A stretch of DNA of 64,000 bases from Prorocentrum cordatum (GCA_963575745.1 CAUYUJ010020693.1:137501-201500); one strand, 5' to 3'; counted from the stretch's first letter, positions 43,259-54,900 are shown. Notes: a model not told the origin generated them from the sequence alone. A program made the numbers and translations.

Positions 43259-43261
43259 GTG

Positions 43262-44376
43262 GCGGGAGGAGGAGAAGGTTAATTCAGGAAGAGGAGGAGA
43301 CGCAGCATGAGCAGGAGGAGGAGGAGGAGGAGGAGGAGGAGGAGGAGGAGGAGGAGGAGGAGGAGGGTGGAAGGAGGAGAGGGAGGAGGAGGAGGAGGAG
43401 GCGGAGGAGGAGGAGGAGCAGGTGGAAGTGAAGGAGGAGGAGGAGGCGGAGGCCGAGGCTGAGAAGCAGGAACAGGAGCAGGTGGAAGAGGACCAAGAGG
43501 AAGAGGATAACAGCAGGAGGAGGAGGAAGAGGAGGAGGAGGAGGCGCAGGGGGAGGCGGAGGCGGAAGAGGAGGAGAGGCGGATTCGGAGGCGGAAGAGG
43601 AGGAGGCAGAGGAGGAGGAGGAGGAGGAGGAGGAGGAGGAGGAGGAGGCGGAAGATGCAGGGGGAGGGGGAAGAGAAGGAGGACGAGAAGGAGGACAAGG
43701 AGGAGCAGGAGGTTGATGAGAAGGAGGAGAAGGAGGAGGAACAGGAACATGATGATGATGATGATGATGAGGATGATGATGATGGTGATGATGATGATGA
43801 GGAGGAGGAGGAGGATGATGAGGAGGAGGAGGAGGAGAAGGAGCAGGAGGAGGTGGCCGAGGACAGGAGGAGAAGGAACAGGTGGAAGAGGAGGAGGAGG
43901 GACATGAGGAGGCGCACGAACGTTGCGTCCGCTTGCTGGCAGGCACATAGCGGCGCTGGCGGCCACGCTCCGAGCGCCCTTCTCTGAACGGTGCCCGCCG
44001 GCCGGGCGTTGGCGTCGGCCGCGTCCGCCCGCTGGTGGGAGGCCACCGCGGAGGCGCAGGCAGGCAGGCGTGAGCGGGGGAGGGGGGATCGGAAGCGAGG
44101 GGACGGACAGGAGAGATGGGGAGCGTGTGGAGATGGGGGGCGAGCGGGGGGGGAGGGGCAGGGGGATGAGAGGGGCAGGAAGGGAACGAACGAGGGAGGA
44201 GGAGGAGGAGGAGGAGGAGGAGGAGGAGGAGGAGGAGGAGGAGGAGGAGGAGGAGGAGGAGGAGGGAGGAGGAGGAGGAGGAGGAGGAGGAGGAGGAGGA
44301 GGAGGAGGAGGAGGAGGAGGAGGAGGAGGAGGAGGAGGAGGAGGAGGAGGAGGAGGAGGAGGAGGAGGAGGAGGAG
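43262..44376. repeat. Long GGA array with a GAT patch
   Basis: GGA from 43,262 to 43,905, with (GAT)n at 43,750-43,800. A GC-rich gap of about 290 bases follows. Then comes a nearly perfect GGA run at 44,193-44,376, the purest repeat in the window. Confidence 0.9.
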
Positions 44377-44799
44377 GGCCAGTGTAGACCAAAGAGGTGT
44401 GTATCGCGAAGGCCTTACGGGCGGTGCCGCTAGCCCTGAAGGGGGACGACGACGACGACGGCGGCGACGACTGCAACGCTCGCGAGCCCTCGTGTGGTCC
44501 CTTGTGGGCCCCGGTGCCCTCGGGACCTCCCCGAGACCCCCTCCGGGACCGCCCCCGGCCAAGACCGCCCCCCCCTCCACGTTCACACGCTTCGCCCCTT
44601 CGTTCCTTCGTTCCGCTGGTACTCAGCCGGAGCCAGCCCGCCCCCTCCAGGCATGCGCGAGCGCCCCGCGAGAGCGAACAACAAAAAAAAAAGACCGCCC
44701 CCCCCTCCCCCAGCGGGGAGTCCAGGCCTCCCAGATGGGGTCAGAGCAGAGGGGGTCGGAGGATGGCGCCAGATTCGGTTCGATGCGGAAATGATTTTC

Positions 44800-44850
44800 T
44801 CCCTGTCGACGTCGCCGATGCATCGCTGACGTCGCCGATGCATCGGAAAT
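44800..44850 (+). repeat. 21-bp tandem duplication
   Basis: GACGTCGCCGATGCATC occurs at about 44,808 and 44,829. It sits in a 44,380-45,460 stretch where I recognise no gene. Confidence 0.75.
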
Positions 44851-45289
44851 GCGGCGCGATCCCCCGATCCCATCTACTCTGACCCTATCAGGGAGGCCTC
44901 TAGGTTCTGGATTAAGGGCATTCCCTTCGACTCGATTGGTGTTCCTCCCCCCTTGCGGCTCTTGGGCCGTGTGAGACGGAGAGTGGGGCCTCACGATTCC
45001 CTGGACCTCTTTGTGAGGGGATGGGCGACCCTGTCCTAGGAACCTCCCCCCTGGTACGGGGAAGTGATCAAAAGGAAGAGGCTTCCATTCGGCTCGATTG
45101 AGGCGTTGTTCGATGTTCGTCTGGCTGGGTCGCTTGAGGAGGAGGGCCCAGGGAAAGGGGGAGAGTGGCGACGGCGACTCAAACGGATAAACGCTCTACA
45201 TACGCCGACAAGGGGGGTCGGCGGATTTGCATTGCGGGACGTGGCCGATTAGAAGACAACCGTCTGCGAATCCTCAATCGTGCCCAGAC

Positions 45290-45420
45290 GCCGTTCCTGG
45301 GACTTCAATGCCGCGGATCAACGTGGCTGTTGCGTCTTGACTATTTTTCCATGTCTGAACACCGCTCCTGGGACCTCAACACCGCGAGTCATTCTGCTTG
45401 TTGCGCCTTGGCAAGCCTCA
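45290..45420 (+). repeat. 71-bp diverged tandem pair
   Basis: CCTGGGAC(T/C)TCAA(T/C)..CCGCG and TTGTTGCG(T/C)CTTG(A/G)C landmarks recur 71 bases apart (45,296 and 45,367). Confidence 0.6.
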
Positions 45421-45465
45421 GTAAAGAGTGCCCGAGCACCAAGCAAGGGACTCGAACAATACGAG

Positions 45466-45650
45466 CGTTTCACACAGGTGCAACCTTTTAAGACGAATCT
45501 GCACGGCGCCCAGACGAGAGCCACATTTTGAGAAGGGCCGCCTACATCCTTGAAGCCTCTGCATTCTTTGGAGACGAATGGGCGCAGCGCTTTGGCGACA
45601 ACCACATTTCGAAAACGACCCGCCATCCATCCGTGAAGCTGTTGTAAACA
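45466..45650 (-). repeat. Dispersed ~85-bp repeat, locus 5 (2 copies)
   Basis: Minus orientation. The reverse complement contains GGCGGGTCGTTTTCGAAATG and GCGCCCATTCGTCT, then CCTTCTCAAAATGTGGCTCT and GGCGCCGTGCAGATTCGTCT. Confidence 0.75.
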
Positions 45651-45759
45651 GATCAAACTTCAGGCCCAACAGTGGAGAGGGAGGCTCGGGCGAACCGCCC
45701 CGCCTGCCCTATCGGCACGTCTGGGGTTGCGTCAGGGAGGAGCGACCCAGAAGGAGACG

Positions 45760-45916
45760 GGGTGGGGGAGGAGAAGAGGGAGGAGGAGGAGAATGAGGAG
45801 GAGGAGGAGGAGGAGGACGAGGGGGAGGTGGGGGAGGGAGAAGAAGGAGGAGGAGCACGAGCAGGAGGATGGGGATGATGCTGATGCTGATGATGATGCT
45901 CATGCTGATCATGATC

Positions 45917-45958
<42 letters not shown>

Positions 45959-45995
45959 GTGATGGTGATGATGATGATGATGATGATGATGCTGA

Positions 45996-46029
<34 letters not shown>

Positions 46030-46690
46030 GGTGGTGATGGTGATAGTGATGGTGATAGTGATGGTGATGATGCTGCTACTGATGATGATGATGGTGAAGA
46101 TGATGATACTGATGATCATGATACTGATCATGATGCTGATGTTGTTGATAATGATGCGTATGACGATGGTGACTAGGATGATGATGCTGCTGATGATGAT
46201 GAAACTGATGATGCTGCTGCTGATGCTGCTGATTATGATGAAGGTGATGATGCTGATGATGATGATTATGGCGATGCTGATGCTGATGATGCTGATGATG
46301 ATGCTGCTCGTTGTGGTGATGGTGTTGATAATGATGATGACGATTCTGCTGATGATGATGCTGATGGTGATGATGCTGATGATGAGGATCTTGATGATGA
46401 TGCTGCTGATGATGCTGATGATTGCGATGCTGCTGCTGCTGATGCTGAAGATGATGATGATGGTAATGCTGGTGCTGCCTCTGCTGCTGCTGATGATGCT
46501 GATGATCCTGATGATGCTGATGATGATGCTGCTGCTGCTGATGATGATGCTGATGATGCTGACGATGACGATGACGGTGCTGCTGATGCTGATGATGCTG
46601 CTGCTGATGATGATGAGGATGGTGGTGGTGATGGTGATGATTCGATGACGCTGCTGATGATGATGCTGATGATGATGAGGAGGAGGAGGA
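45760..46690. repeat. GGA array passing into a GAT/GCT trinucleotide array
   Basis: GGA to about 45,870. Then about 820 bases of GAT with increasing GCT, and GGTGAT/AGTGAT patches at 46,015-46,065. Confidence 0.9.
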
Positions 46691-47085
46691 GGAGAAGGAA
46701 GAGGAGGAGGAGGACTGAAAAGGGAGGGAGGCTTGAATGGAGGAGGAGCGCCGGGGAGCGAAGGGGGGCGGGTGAAGGAGGGTAGTGGAGACTCGCCCTG
46801 CTCAGTGGAGAAGCGCCGTGCAATACGCGGGCCTGGAGGAGCAGGAGAAGGACGGGGGGAAGAAAGAGCAAGTCGGGGAAATTAGAAGGGGGAGGGGGAG
46901 GAGGAGCGGGAGGATGAAAAGGAGAAGGAGGAGGAGGAGGGGAAGGAGGAGGAGGAGAAGGCGGAGGAGGAGGAGGAGGAGGAGGAGGAGGAGGAGGAGG
47001 AGGAGGAGAGAACCAGGGAGAGAGAGGTCGGGGAAGGAGGAGGGGGAGGAGGAGGAGGAGGAGGAGGAGGAGGAGGAGGAGGTTC
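46676..47085. repeat. (GGA)n microsatellite
   Basis: Interrupted GGA, purest at 46,960-47,005 and 47,045-47,082. Confidence 0.85.
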
Positions 47086-47109
47086 GAAAAACAAAAATTG
47101 CACAAGCAC

Positions 47110-47295
47110 AATTTCTCGGAGCTCCACGCGGACTTCTTGAATCGGCGCTGGGCCCCCTTGGCGGCGCCCTCGACGGCGCCCCCCTGGCGCGGCGCGAGGG
47201 CCGCCCCCCTGGCGCGGCGCGATCCGCGCGCCAGGGAGGGGGGCCCATCGTCGATCCGATAAATCCCCGCGGACCTCAGAGAAATTACGTATTTG
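47110..47295. mobile_element. Foldback element FB, copy 4 (longest)
   Basis: Starts CAATTTCTCGGAGCTCCACG and ends CCGCGGACCTCAGAGAAATT, so AATTTCTC and GAGAAATT are perfectly inverted termini. The arms continue as CGGACTTCTTGAATCGGCGC and, inverted, GGCCCATCGTCGATCCGATA. The core GCGCGCCAGGGAGGGG is present, with an internal GGCGCGGCGCGAGGGCCGCC-type expansion. Confidence 0.65.
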
Positions 47296-48080
47296 TTTGA
47301 GCATGTATGGTACGCAAATCCCACTCTGTTGTAGGCGCATGCCTACCTCAAGAGTCGAGCGGTTGTCCCTCTTCCGTCAGGGGCGGGCGGAAGTCTAATC
47401 TACTTCGACGCTTTCCTGCTTCATGTTTCTACCGACTTCTTCCGACCGATGGGTACGTAGTTGTTTGTTCTTCTGGGGGAGGAGGATGGTAAAGCAGCGG
47501 GACGCGCACAGACAGCACCCTGGGGTAGTCCTGGCTGGCCTCACTAGGCACGAGTAGTCGCAGCTGGCCTCAAGGAGGCTCCCCGAATAGCCCGGGGCGG
47601 TCGCAAGACCCTGGCGCCGCCTCCGGCGGGCGTCCTTGGAGTAATCCGCGCCCCAGGGTTGCAGTGTTGAGCCCGCCGCGGACTCTTCGTTTGAGGCCAG
47701 CTATGGGCTACTCGGGGGTCTGTTGAGGTCAGCCGGGGCTGCCCGGGGGAGCCGTCCGTGCGCGCCCCGAAGCCGCAGCAGAGGAGGAAGCGGAGGACGA
47801 AGGGAGGGGAAAGAGGGGGAGCGCAGGGCGGGCAAACGATGGGAGGGGGGGGCCGGCAGCGACGGCGGGCGCGTGCGTGTGGGAGGAGCGCCAGTGCCAG
47901 ACGCGTCGTTTTCCAAGATAAGCCTTTCGGCTACCCAGGTCCAGGCGGTGCAGAGCAGGTCAAGCGCGAGACGGACGAGAGAACCAGGGGCGGGCAGGGA
48001 CGGAGGAAGACAATGGGGAGCGAGAGTGGGCAGCGTGGTTGCCGGAAGCGACTGTCATGCACCTCGCTTGCTGAGCGTCG
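47296..48080. other. No gene recognised
   Basis: GC-rich. CCCTGGCGCCGCC and GCGCCCCAGGG (47,610-47,660) form a small inverted pair resembling the FB core. No supported gene. Confidence 0.4.
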
Positions 48081-48085
48081 TGTAG

Positions 48086-48499
48086 GTGCGTGTGTTTGTG
48101 AGAGCGTGCGTGCATGCGTGTGTGTGTGCGAGAGAGAGTGGCGCCAACGCCAAACAGTGTGTGTGTGTGTATGTGTGTCGCCGCCCCCACCTGTTTCGCG
48201 TTGCGACCTCCGCGTGGGACGCTCCCGTGGCGTGCAGTGTGTCGTAGGATGATGGCACGTGCGGCGATCTGAAGCGATTTTGCTTGAGGGCCTGGCCGCG
48301 CGCGCCCGCTCTTGCTGCTCGTCATTTTATTGCGGCTCGTCGCTGCGCGCGAGGCCGCGACCGCCCAAATGTGTTTGTGTGTATGTGTGTGTGTGTGTGT
48401 TTGCGTCCGCCCCCTGAGCCTGGCGCGCGCGGGGCCCCTGCCCCCGAACTTGATTTTCTCCGCCTCGTCGTTGCGCGCGAGGCCGCGACCGCCAACAAG

Positions 48500-48531
<32 letters not shown>

Positions 48532-48620
48532 CGTGTGTGTGTGTGTGTGTTGTGTGTGTGCGTGTGCGTGTGTGTGTGTGTGTGAGTGTGTGTGAGTGTG
48601 TGTGTGTGTGTGTGTGTGTT

Positions 48621-48665
<45 letters not shown>

Positions 48666-48690
48666 ATGTGTATGTGTTTGGGGATGGAGG
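48086..48690. repeat. (GT)n / (GTGC)n array with an embedded duplication
   Basis: Alternating purine-pyrimidine tracts, (GT)n at 48,150-48,180, 48,370-48,405 and 48,498-48,640, then (GCGT)8 at 48,633-48,664. The GCGCGCGAGGCCGCGACCGC block at 48,335-48,367 recurs at 48,470-48,494, about 129 bases on. Confidence 0.85.
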
Positions 48691-48789
48691 ATGCGTTGGC
48701 TGTCGCATTCCTCCGGCGCGCCTAAGGCTGATGCGGTGCTAGTGTGTATTGCACGCGGGCGTGCGGCAGAAGTCCGCGGGTTCGTCTTC

Positions 48790-49210
48790 CCACCTCACCC
48801 CTCTTCGTCCTTGTCCTCCTCCTCATCCCCCTCATACTCTTCCCTTCTCCTATTCATTCTCCTCCCAGCCTCGTATATCGCCCCACCCCTCGTGTTGCAG
48901 CTCGTCTTTACCCTCCTCCTCCTCCTCTTCCTTACTCCGCGCCCTCTTCCCTCCTCCTTCGCTTCGTTCTGTGCCCCGTCGTCGGGGATAACGAGGAGAA
49001 GGAACATTAACGAGTACTCGGATGAGCAGGAGCGTGTGAAGAAGAGGCGAGGAGGAGGCGCAGGAGGCGGAGGAGGAGGACGGGCAGAAGCGGCCTGGAG
49101 AACATTGGGGGGAACGCCGACCACGGAATGACGCGCGTGTGAACAACAAGAGGAGTTGCCCCTGCGTCCTCCTCCTCCTGCCTCTCCTCCTCTTCCTCCC
49201 CTCTCGCCAA
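48790..49210. repeat. CT-rich tracts
   Basis: Two polypyrimidine patches (48,790-48,970 and 49,160-49,205) around a short GA-rich segment. Confidence 0.6.
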
Positions 49211-49619
49211 CCCCTGCGGCCCTCCCACTAAAAACGAGAAGCATGTCATCTCTCGCCTTTCCAAAGGAAAGAACCTCCCACATTTGTGTCCTCGGCTCCC
49301 AGGTTTTTTTTTTCCCCCCCGGGGCCTCGAGTTTTGGTTTCGCCGCGCCCTGGCCCCCTTCGCTTTGGGTCCCGAGGCGGCGCTCGTCTCTTGGGCGAGA
49401 CTCGACATCGTCGCCGCCGAGGTCTGCCGAGTTATCCCTGCAATCCGTCTCTTTCTCTTCCTCCTCTTCCTCCTCCTCTTCCTCAAGCAGTTGGACTCGA
49501 ACACAATTTCGGTAGCTCCGTGTCCAGCTCTCGCCGCCGTCCAGAGGCGCTCGAGGGGGCAATCGGTCAGCTGCGCCACAGCGCAGCGACACTGCCCGGG
49601 CATTGCGCCGAAGGTCTGA

Positions 49620-50455
49620 TTGGCGAAGAGTGAGACTGATATGTCCAAAGCAAATGCTACGGACAGGTCTCAGCCAACACGCATGCGGTCCGCATCTCAC
49701 GGCCGGCAGCAAGACGAGCGGAACGACGCATCGGGCCTCCAATTTCAACAAATGCTGCAGGTGCAACAGGCCTGTCAAGATCTACAAATCGAAGGGTGCG
49801 GCTGATGAGGGACGCCAGGCTGGCAAAAAGAGGCAGCGGGCGCAGCGGAGGCGCATCTGGAGGCAACAGGCTCCAAGTCGCGCTCGCGGCGCTGCCCGTG
49901 GAGGTCCTCTCCGAGGCCCTGGGCATCGCTGCTGGCCGCGGTTGCAGGCGGCGCTCGCCGCAGCCATTGCCGAGGATGCGGCCACGATGGCGGCGGGAGC
50001 GTGGAATGATGCCAATGTCCAACATGATTTGGCGGTGCAACAAGAGGTGCCGCGAAACACTGGCCAGGGCAGAGAGCAGTGAAAGCGAGACCAATCGCGT
50101 CTTGGCCGAGGCGGATATCGCCCGACGCGTGGCCGCCAAATATCTGCAGGCGCCGGTGGACTTTGCAGCCGTCCCAACTGCAGAGGCCGAGGCAGCAGCG
50201 GCCAACGCCATGGAGGCTCCGGGTCGCAGGGCCAAGCTCGAACTCGATGCGGACGCTGAGTTCCCCGACGAACTTCGGAGCGGGAAGTACGAGTGCGATA
50301 GACGGCGGCGCCGGCGGCCGCCACCCACGCCGACGCGCCAACGGCAGAGGCTGGCGACCTGGCGGCAGTGCAGTCTGCGGGCGCGGCCGGCCCAGGGCCA
50401 GCAAACGCCTGCTGTGGCCATAGCAGTCAGACGGGCACCGACCGCGCCACAATGA
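49620..50455 (+). pseudogene. Coding-like segment, possible degraded LINE ORF1
   Basis: Overlapping frames (49,603-50,082 and 49,796-50,455) contain a short CCRCNR Cys pair and, later, an Ala/Glu-rich stretch of helical, coiled-coil-like composition (about 50,070-50,290). The useful phase changes more than once. Position upstream of RT- and RNase-H-like remnants in the same orientation suggests an ORF1, but no conserved motif secures it. Confidence 0.2.
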
Positions 50456-52465
50456 TCGCGGCGGAGGTGTGGCATCAGCGCAGGCAGCATCAGGTGGTGG
50501 ATTCGCCAGGCCAAGGATGCTGCATCGGCGCAGGCAGCGCGGGCAGCGGAGATCGAAGGCAGCGGCGATCCAGAGCAGGTGCCCCGGCACAGGCAGTGGC
50601 CGCGGCGCGGCGCCCGCGGCGGCCGAGGAAGGCCCCGCCCAACCCCATCGACGGCGCCACCACTTCGAAGAGGCTTCTCAGCAAAAGGGCTGCAGCCCTC
50701 CACCATCGTCGCTGAAAGCCCCGGGAGTGTTTCGTCAGCGGCCCGGTGGATCAGCGCGGCCGCAGTCTCTGGATTTCCGGCTGCAGGTTTCATGGGCGCG
50801 GCCATTACCTCTTATGCCTTATGATCACTACGTCGACGAGCTCGCCGGCAGCATCCCTTGCAACGGCCTCGGCGAGAGCCGTGGAGGTGCTCAGTTCTAG
50901 CGGCCCGTGTTGGGGGTCAGCCAGGAAGCAGCCCTCAACATCTCGGCGGCCGAGGCCCAGGCCGCGAGCTGCTTCGGGCGGGGAATCAGCTCGGCGCGCG
51001 CAGATGCCCCGCGGCGACGTCACCCTTCTTGGTCGGGACGCACGGGATTACATTTCCCATCTCGTGGTCCGAATTCCCCAGCGATTTGCCGTCTGCGAGA
51101 GCCTCATCGGTCCAGGGCAGACAGCGCAGTGGCGCAGACAAGTTTGACTCGCCAAGTTTTGGTGCCATCTTCCACTGGGTTCATGGGCCGAGGGCGTCTC
51201 GGGGCCTCTTGCCAGATTCGCGCGACAGAAAGAGGAAACGCGTTCCTTTCCGAGGGGCGTCGTCAGACCCATCTATATATTGCCCCAGCGTTGTCGCGAT
51301 CTGTCGCAGGTGCGCTCGGAGGGCATCAGTACGCTGGGCAGGCCCTCCCTGCGCTTGCAAGGCGGCACGGCCGCGGCGTGGCTGTGTTCATGTTTTGCAG
51401 ACGCTGCTCCCAGGGATGCGTTTGGCGAATTATTGGGTGCGTCTGCCAAACTTGGCCCGTTATGTTGGCCCATGCACCTCATGTGGGCGGTGCTCGAGAA
51501 TTCCAATATTCCTTCTTCGCGTCGGCGGGCCCCGCCGGGAGACTTGGGGCGTCTGTGCTCGAGGCTCCGATTGAGCGTGCGCGCGCGAGCAAGTGTGGGG
51601 CATCTGGCATAGACGACGTTCTGTCTCCGCCTTGAGCTGCGCGCGAGATTCCAGGCGCGCGGGCTGTCCAGGGCGCGCACGGAAGCCCCGCTGCGCTTTT
51701 GCGTGTCAATTTCGGAGTCACGGGGAGCAGTGAAACGCTTGGGCGGGCCCGAGTTTCCCCGGGCCCTTTGCAAGCGGGTTTCAGCGCGGGTTGCTGTTCG
51801 AAATGCAGTTCCAGATCGCCCGTCAGAGTTCTCGGCGGCGGCTCAGAGCCGGCAGCCAGCCCCCAGCATCGATGAAGATTTCAAACCCAAATATTCTGCC
51901 CACCCCCGCCCCGACGGCCGTGCGATTCCGAGGCGCGGGCGGGCTGTGATTTCTACATGTTCGAAGACGAGGTTGACCCGTGGGCTGGCGAGTCCAGCTG
52001 CATCGGGTCCGCGGCGCCCACTCCAAGCACCCCGCCTTCCCCTCCTCCTCCTCGGCGGCCCCCGCGAAGGCGGGCGCTCCAATGGGTGTGCCAGCGTCGA
52101 CGAATTCGCGCTTCGCTTCGGCAGCAGTGGGATACAACCCAGACCCCCTCAAGCGGGAGCCCCCGCTTGGACGAGGCCACCCTCCACCATCGTCCGATCC
52201 GCGGCCCCTGGTTCGAGCCCGAGCCGATGCTGGTTTCTGCCCCCGTGCCCCCGAGTTGGTCTGGGGGCCAGTTCGGGCCCCCCTGGCATGCGAGGTTGGA
52301 AGGCTCCACGTCGCGCATGTCAGTTGAGCTTGCGCAGGATGGTTTACCGGCGTGGAGCATGCACGTCAGCTTCTTCGCGACATTCAACCGTTTGACGAGC
52401 CGCCCAGGAGGCAAGGCCATGCTCAAGCAGTGGCGAAGCGTGCTGGCATGCCCATAGTCCTACCG
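50456..52465. other. No gene recognised; possibly decayed LINE D interior
   Basis: Many short frames with balanced composition but no endonuclease motif (GDFN, SDH) that I could find. If LINE D had an endonuclease domain here, it is beyond recognition by eye. Confidence 0.35.
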
Positions 52466-52471
52466 CGCAAC

Positions 52472-52606
52472 GTTCCAAGAACATCCTGTGTTTCCCATGA
52501 ACAGTTCTTAGAACATGTCTGGTTGATATTGTCTTGTTCTACCACATCGGGTTTATGTTTTAAGAACCGTGCTTTTGTGTTTATGACATTTTGGGGTTCT
52601 AAGAGA
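52472..52606. repeat. Cluster of four GTTC(N)AAGAAC palindromic motifs
   Basis: GTTCCAAGAAC at 52,472, GTTCTTAGAAC at 52,504, GTTTTAAGAAC at 52,557 and GTTCTAAGAGA at 52,596. Local AT content is higher than on either side. Confidence 0.7.
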
Positions 52607-52609
52607 ATT

Positions 52610-53464
52610 TCGTGGTCGGGCGATTGGAATGCCCGGGCGGTCGGCCCCTGCTCTAGCGAAGTTGGCCACTCATCGCGCGCGACAGAGTGAGCGCCGTCGA
52701 GACTTTGCGCCGCAGCACGCAGCGGTTATCTAGCCGAGGCGAGTTCAAGTTGCGCCCCGCAAGCTTGCCCTGCGCAAGCGACGGTGCAACGTTGCCGGTG
52801 CGAAGCTCGCGGGGGACCTCCTGGTCAAGCTTCCAAGTCAGTCAGTAAAGGGGTCCGATTCAAAGACGTGGGCGTCGCGGAGTGAGGCGCCGTCGCCGCC
52901 CGGAGGCACTGCCCCCATCAGGGCCCATCAGCAGCTGGGCCCGTGCGCCCAGGATTCCCATGTGATTGGTCAGAGGGCGCGGGGCCACGCATACTCTGCA
53001 TCGCGCGCAGATCTCATGGGTTTAATCGGCAAACGCGAGCGCGCATGCGGGCGACCTGAGAGGAGCGTTCGGGCCGATGAAACCGCGGGCAGGAGGATAT
53101 TGAGTCGGTAGGTTTTCACCGCTCGACCTCGAGCGTCTGCCGGGCCAAGCATTGTCGGGCCTGGCCGTTCTTGACGCCAAGTGCGGGCAGTGCCTGCATT
53201 TGGCCGCGGCAGCTGGCGCCATCCCGTCGGTGAGTATTTGTCCAAGAGGCGATCTGGCAGTCGGGCGATCGGCCTCACTGGCGTGTTTTACAATGTTTGG
53301 TCATTGTCGTGAGAACCCATGATCTGTCATTGGGCGTCTTCCAATCTTCCTGGTCTGGGATGCGGCTGCACCAGTGAATCTGGCGCGGCGCGAGGCGCGC
53401 GCGCGGGCGCTCGGCGAGGGGCTGCGTGCCACGTTGAAGGTTCCTCACGGACATGCCTTAATGG
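52610..53464. other. No gene recognised
   Basis: Should hold RT fingers if LINE D is collinear, but no motif is readable. Confidence 0.3.
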
Positions 53465-54420
53465 ATGCGCAATCATTGTGAGAAAGTGGAGCGGGCGGTT
53501 CTTGGGGGAGCTCTGAATTGCGCCCCCGCCGCGCTCGGGCGTGAGATGCAAGCGCGCGCCGGGCCGCGGCGCCCTGGCCGGGGCGGCGCAGGCCCGCGCC
53601 TGTTCCAGGGCGCGCGCAGCATTATTCAAGGACAACCTAGCGGCACGAGGTTCGCAGAAGCGGTCGCGAATATGGTCATGGTTCGTCTCGTCGCAGAGCG
53701 CGGTGGGCACGGGAACTTCCGGTTGCGTTTCTCTGGAGGGCATCGCGACTGCGCGTGATTTGTCGGCGCAGCATCCTCTTCGGGTCGCTGCGTGGAGCAC
53801 CATCGCTTGTTCCGACATGCGCGACGCCCGCATCGCTCAGAAGCGGATGCAATTGAGGGGGATCCATGCGTCGGCAGAGACGCGAATTTTTTGCACGGGT
53901 ATCACTTTTGCCAGCGGTCCGAGATTCAGGGCGCGCCATAGGGGGAAACGTTTCGCGAAGAATGTTCAGGCGCATCGCGCAGTTCGGATGTGCGCGCTCA
54001 TGTCCAAGCGGCTCAGAGTTCCCCGGAAGCGGGGGCGTTTGTTCCGCGGGGCGGAGCCCAGCACGGTCATCAGTTCCACGGCCCCCCACCGTCGCTGCCC
54101 CAACTTCGGCGGCGATCGGGGGCTGTGGCGGGCGGCTGCGGGCGCGGGCGATGTTTGACGACGCCGGTGGGCATCGGGGCTCCGGGTTCGGACCGGCGGC
54201 GCTCCCTGGCTCGTCGATGTTTTGCTGCGCGGCCTCGCGCCTGGGCGAAATTTCCTCGGCTTCGCGATCCCGCGTTGAAGGTCTGGGTTGCAGCGGTGGC
54301 CGAGCTTCAGCGGCGCGAGCTTCGGTGCCGAGCCAGACGCATCCGAGGCCCCACCTCAGTTGCAGCCAGTTACTTTCTCGATGCAGGATGGGGGGCTCCG
54401 GGCCCAGCCTTGCGGCTGCA
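53465..54420 (+). pseudogene. RT palm/thumb remnant (LINE D)
   Basis: A 97-codon frame ends with RSIIQG..SGTRFAEAVANMV (53,615-53,680), which resembles the motif-B region (S-I-x-x-G, then T-x-F) of a dinoflagellate LINE RT group. The next phase carries GITFASGPRFRARHRGKRFA (about 53,900-53,960), and a third has DPALKVWVAAVAELQRRE (about 54,264) followed by YFLDAGW. That order is what I remember for the thumb and post-RT region of this group. The catalytic YADD/DD segment is missing between 53,700 and 53,760. Identification is from memory of the family, so moderate at best. Confidence 0.4.
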
Positions 54421-54900
54421 AGCGTGGTCTCTTGGGGGCCTTTTGGGGCCTCTCGGGGGGGCTTCTCTGGGGCCTCTGGGGGCCTCCTGGGAGCTTCTCA
54501 GGCCGAGGGCTCGACATGGCCGTTCGGGTCCCTCGTGTGGGGTCCCTCTTGGAGCCGTCTGGGGGCCTCTTCGGCGGTTTTGGAGGTCTCTTGGAGGTCT
54601 CTTGGGCCGTAATGGGGCGGGCTTCGGGGCCTTTTGGCTTGTCTTGGAGCGTCGGGAATGTGACGACGAGCGCCGGGAAGGTGACATGGCGATAAGTAAA
54701 CCAGAACACATTCAAGAACAACTGTGATTTTTGCCCCGTTGGGGCCCTCTTGGGAGTCCTCTTGGAGGCCTCTTGGGGCGTTTTGGGGATTTGTCGAAAC
54801 GCCTGAAGGCCCAGGCCCCTTTTGGCGACTTGAACTGATGTTTCGGCGATTCGGGGTCCTCGAGCACCGTCTTGTTTTGTCTCGGAGGTATCTTGGGGCA
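54390..54900 (+). repeat. GGGGCCTCTTGG satellite block, plus orientation
   Basis: Degenerate 10-13 base units (TTGGGGCCTCT, CTTGGAGGTCT). A less repetitive segment (TTGGAGCGTCGG..GATAAGTAAACC, 54,640-54,705) matches, inverted, the spacer segments of the array at 58,430-61,000. It interrupts LINE D between its RT and RNase H pieces. Confidence 0.65.

Noticed and set aside
45420-45470. Minus-strand GTTCGAGTCCC as a tRNA T-arm
   Set aside because: The five flanking bases do not pair and no other tRNA arm is present.
52472-52606. Heat-shock elements
   Set aside because: TTC and GAA are separated by three bases rather than two, and no gene starts nearby.
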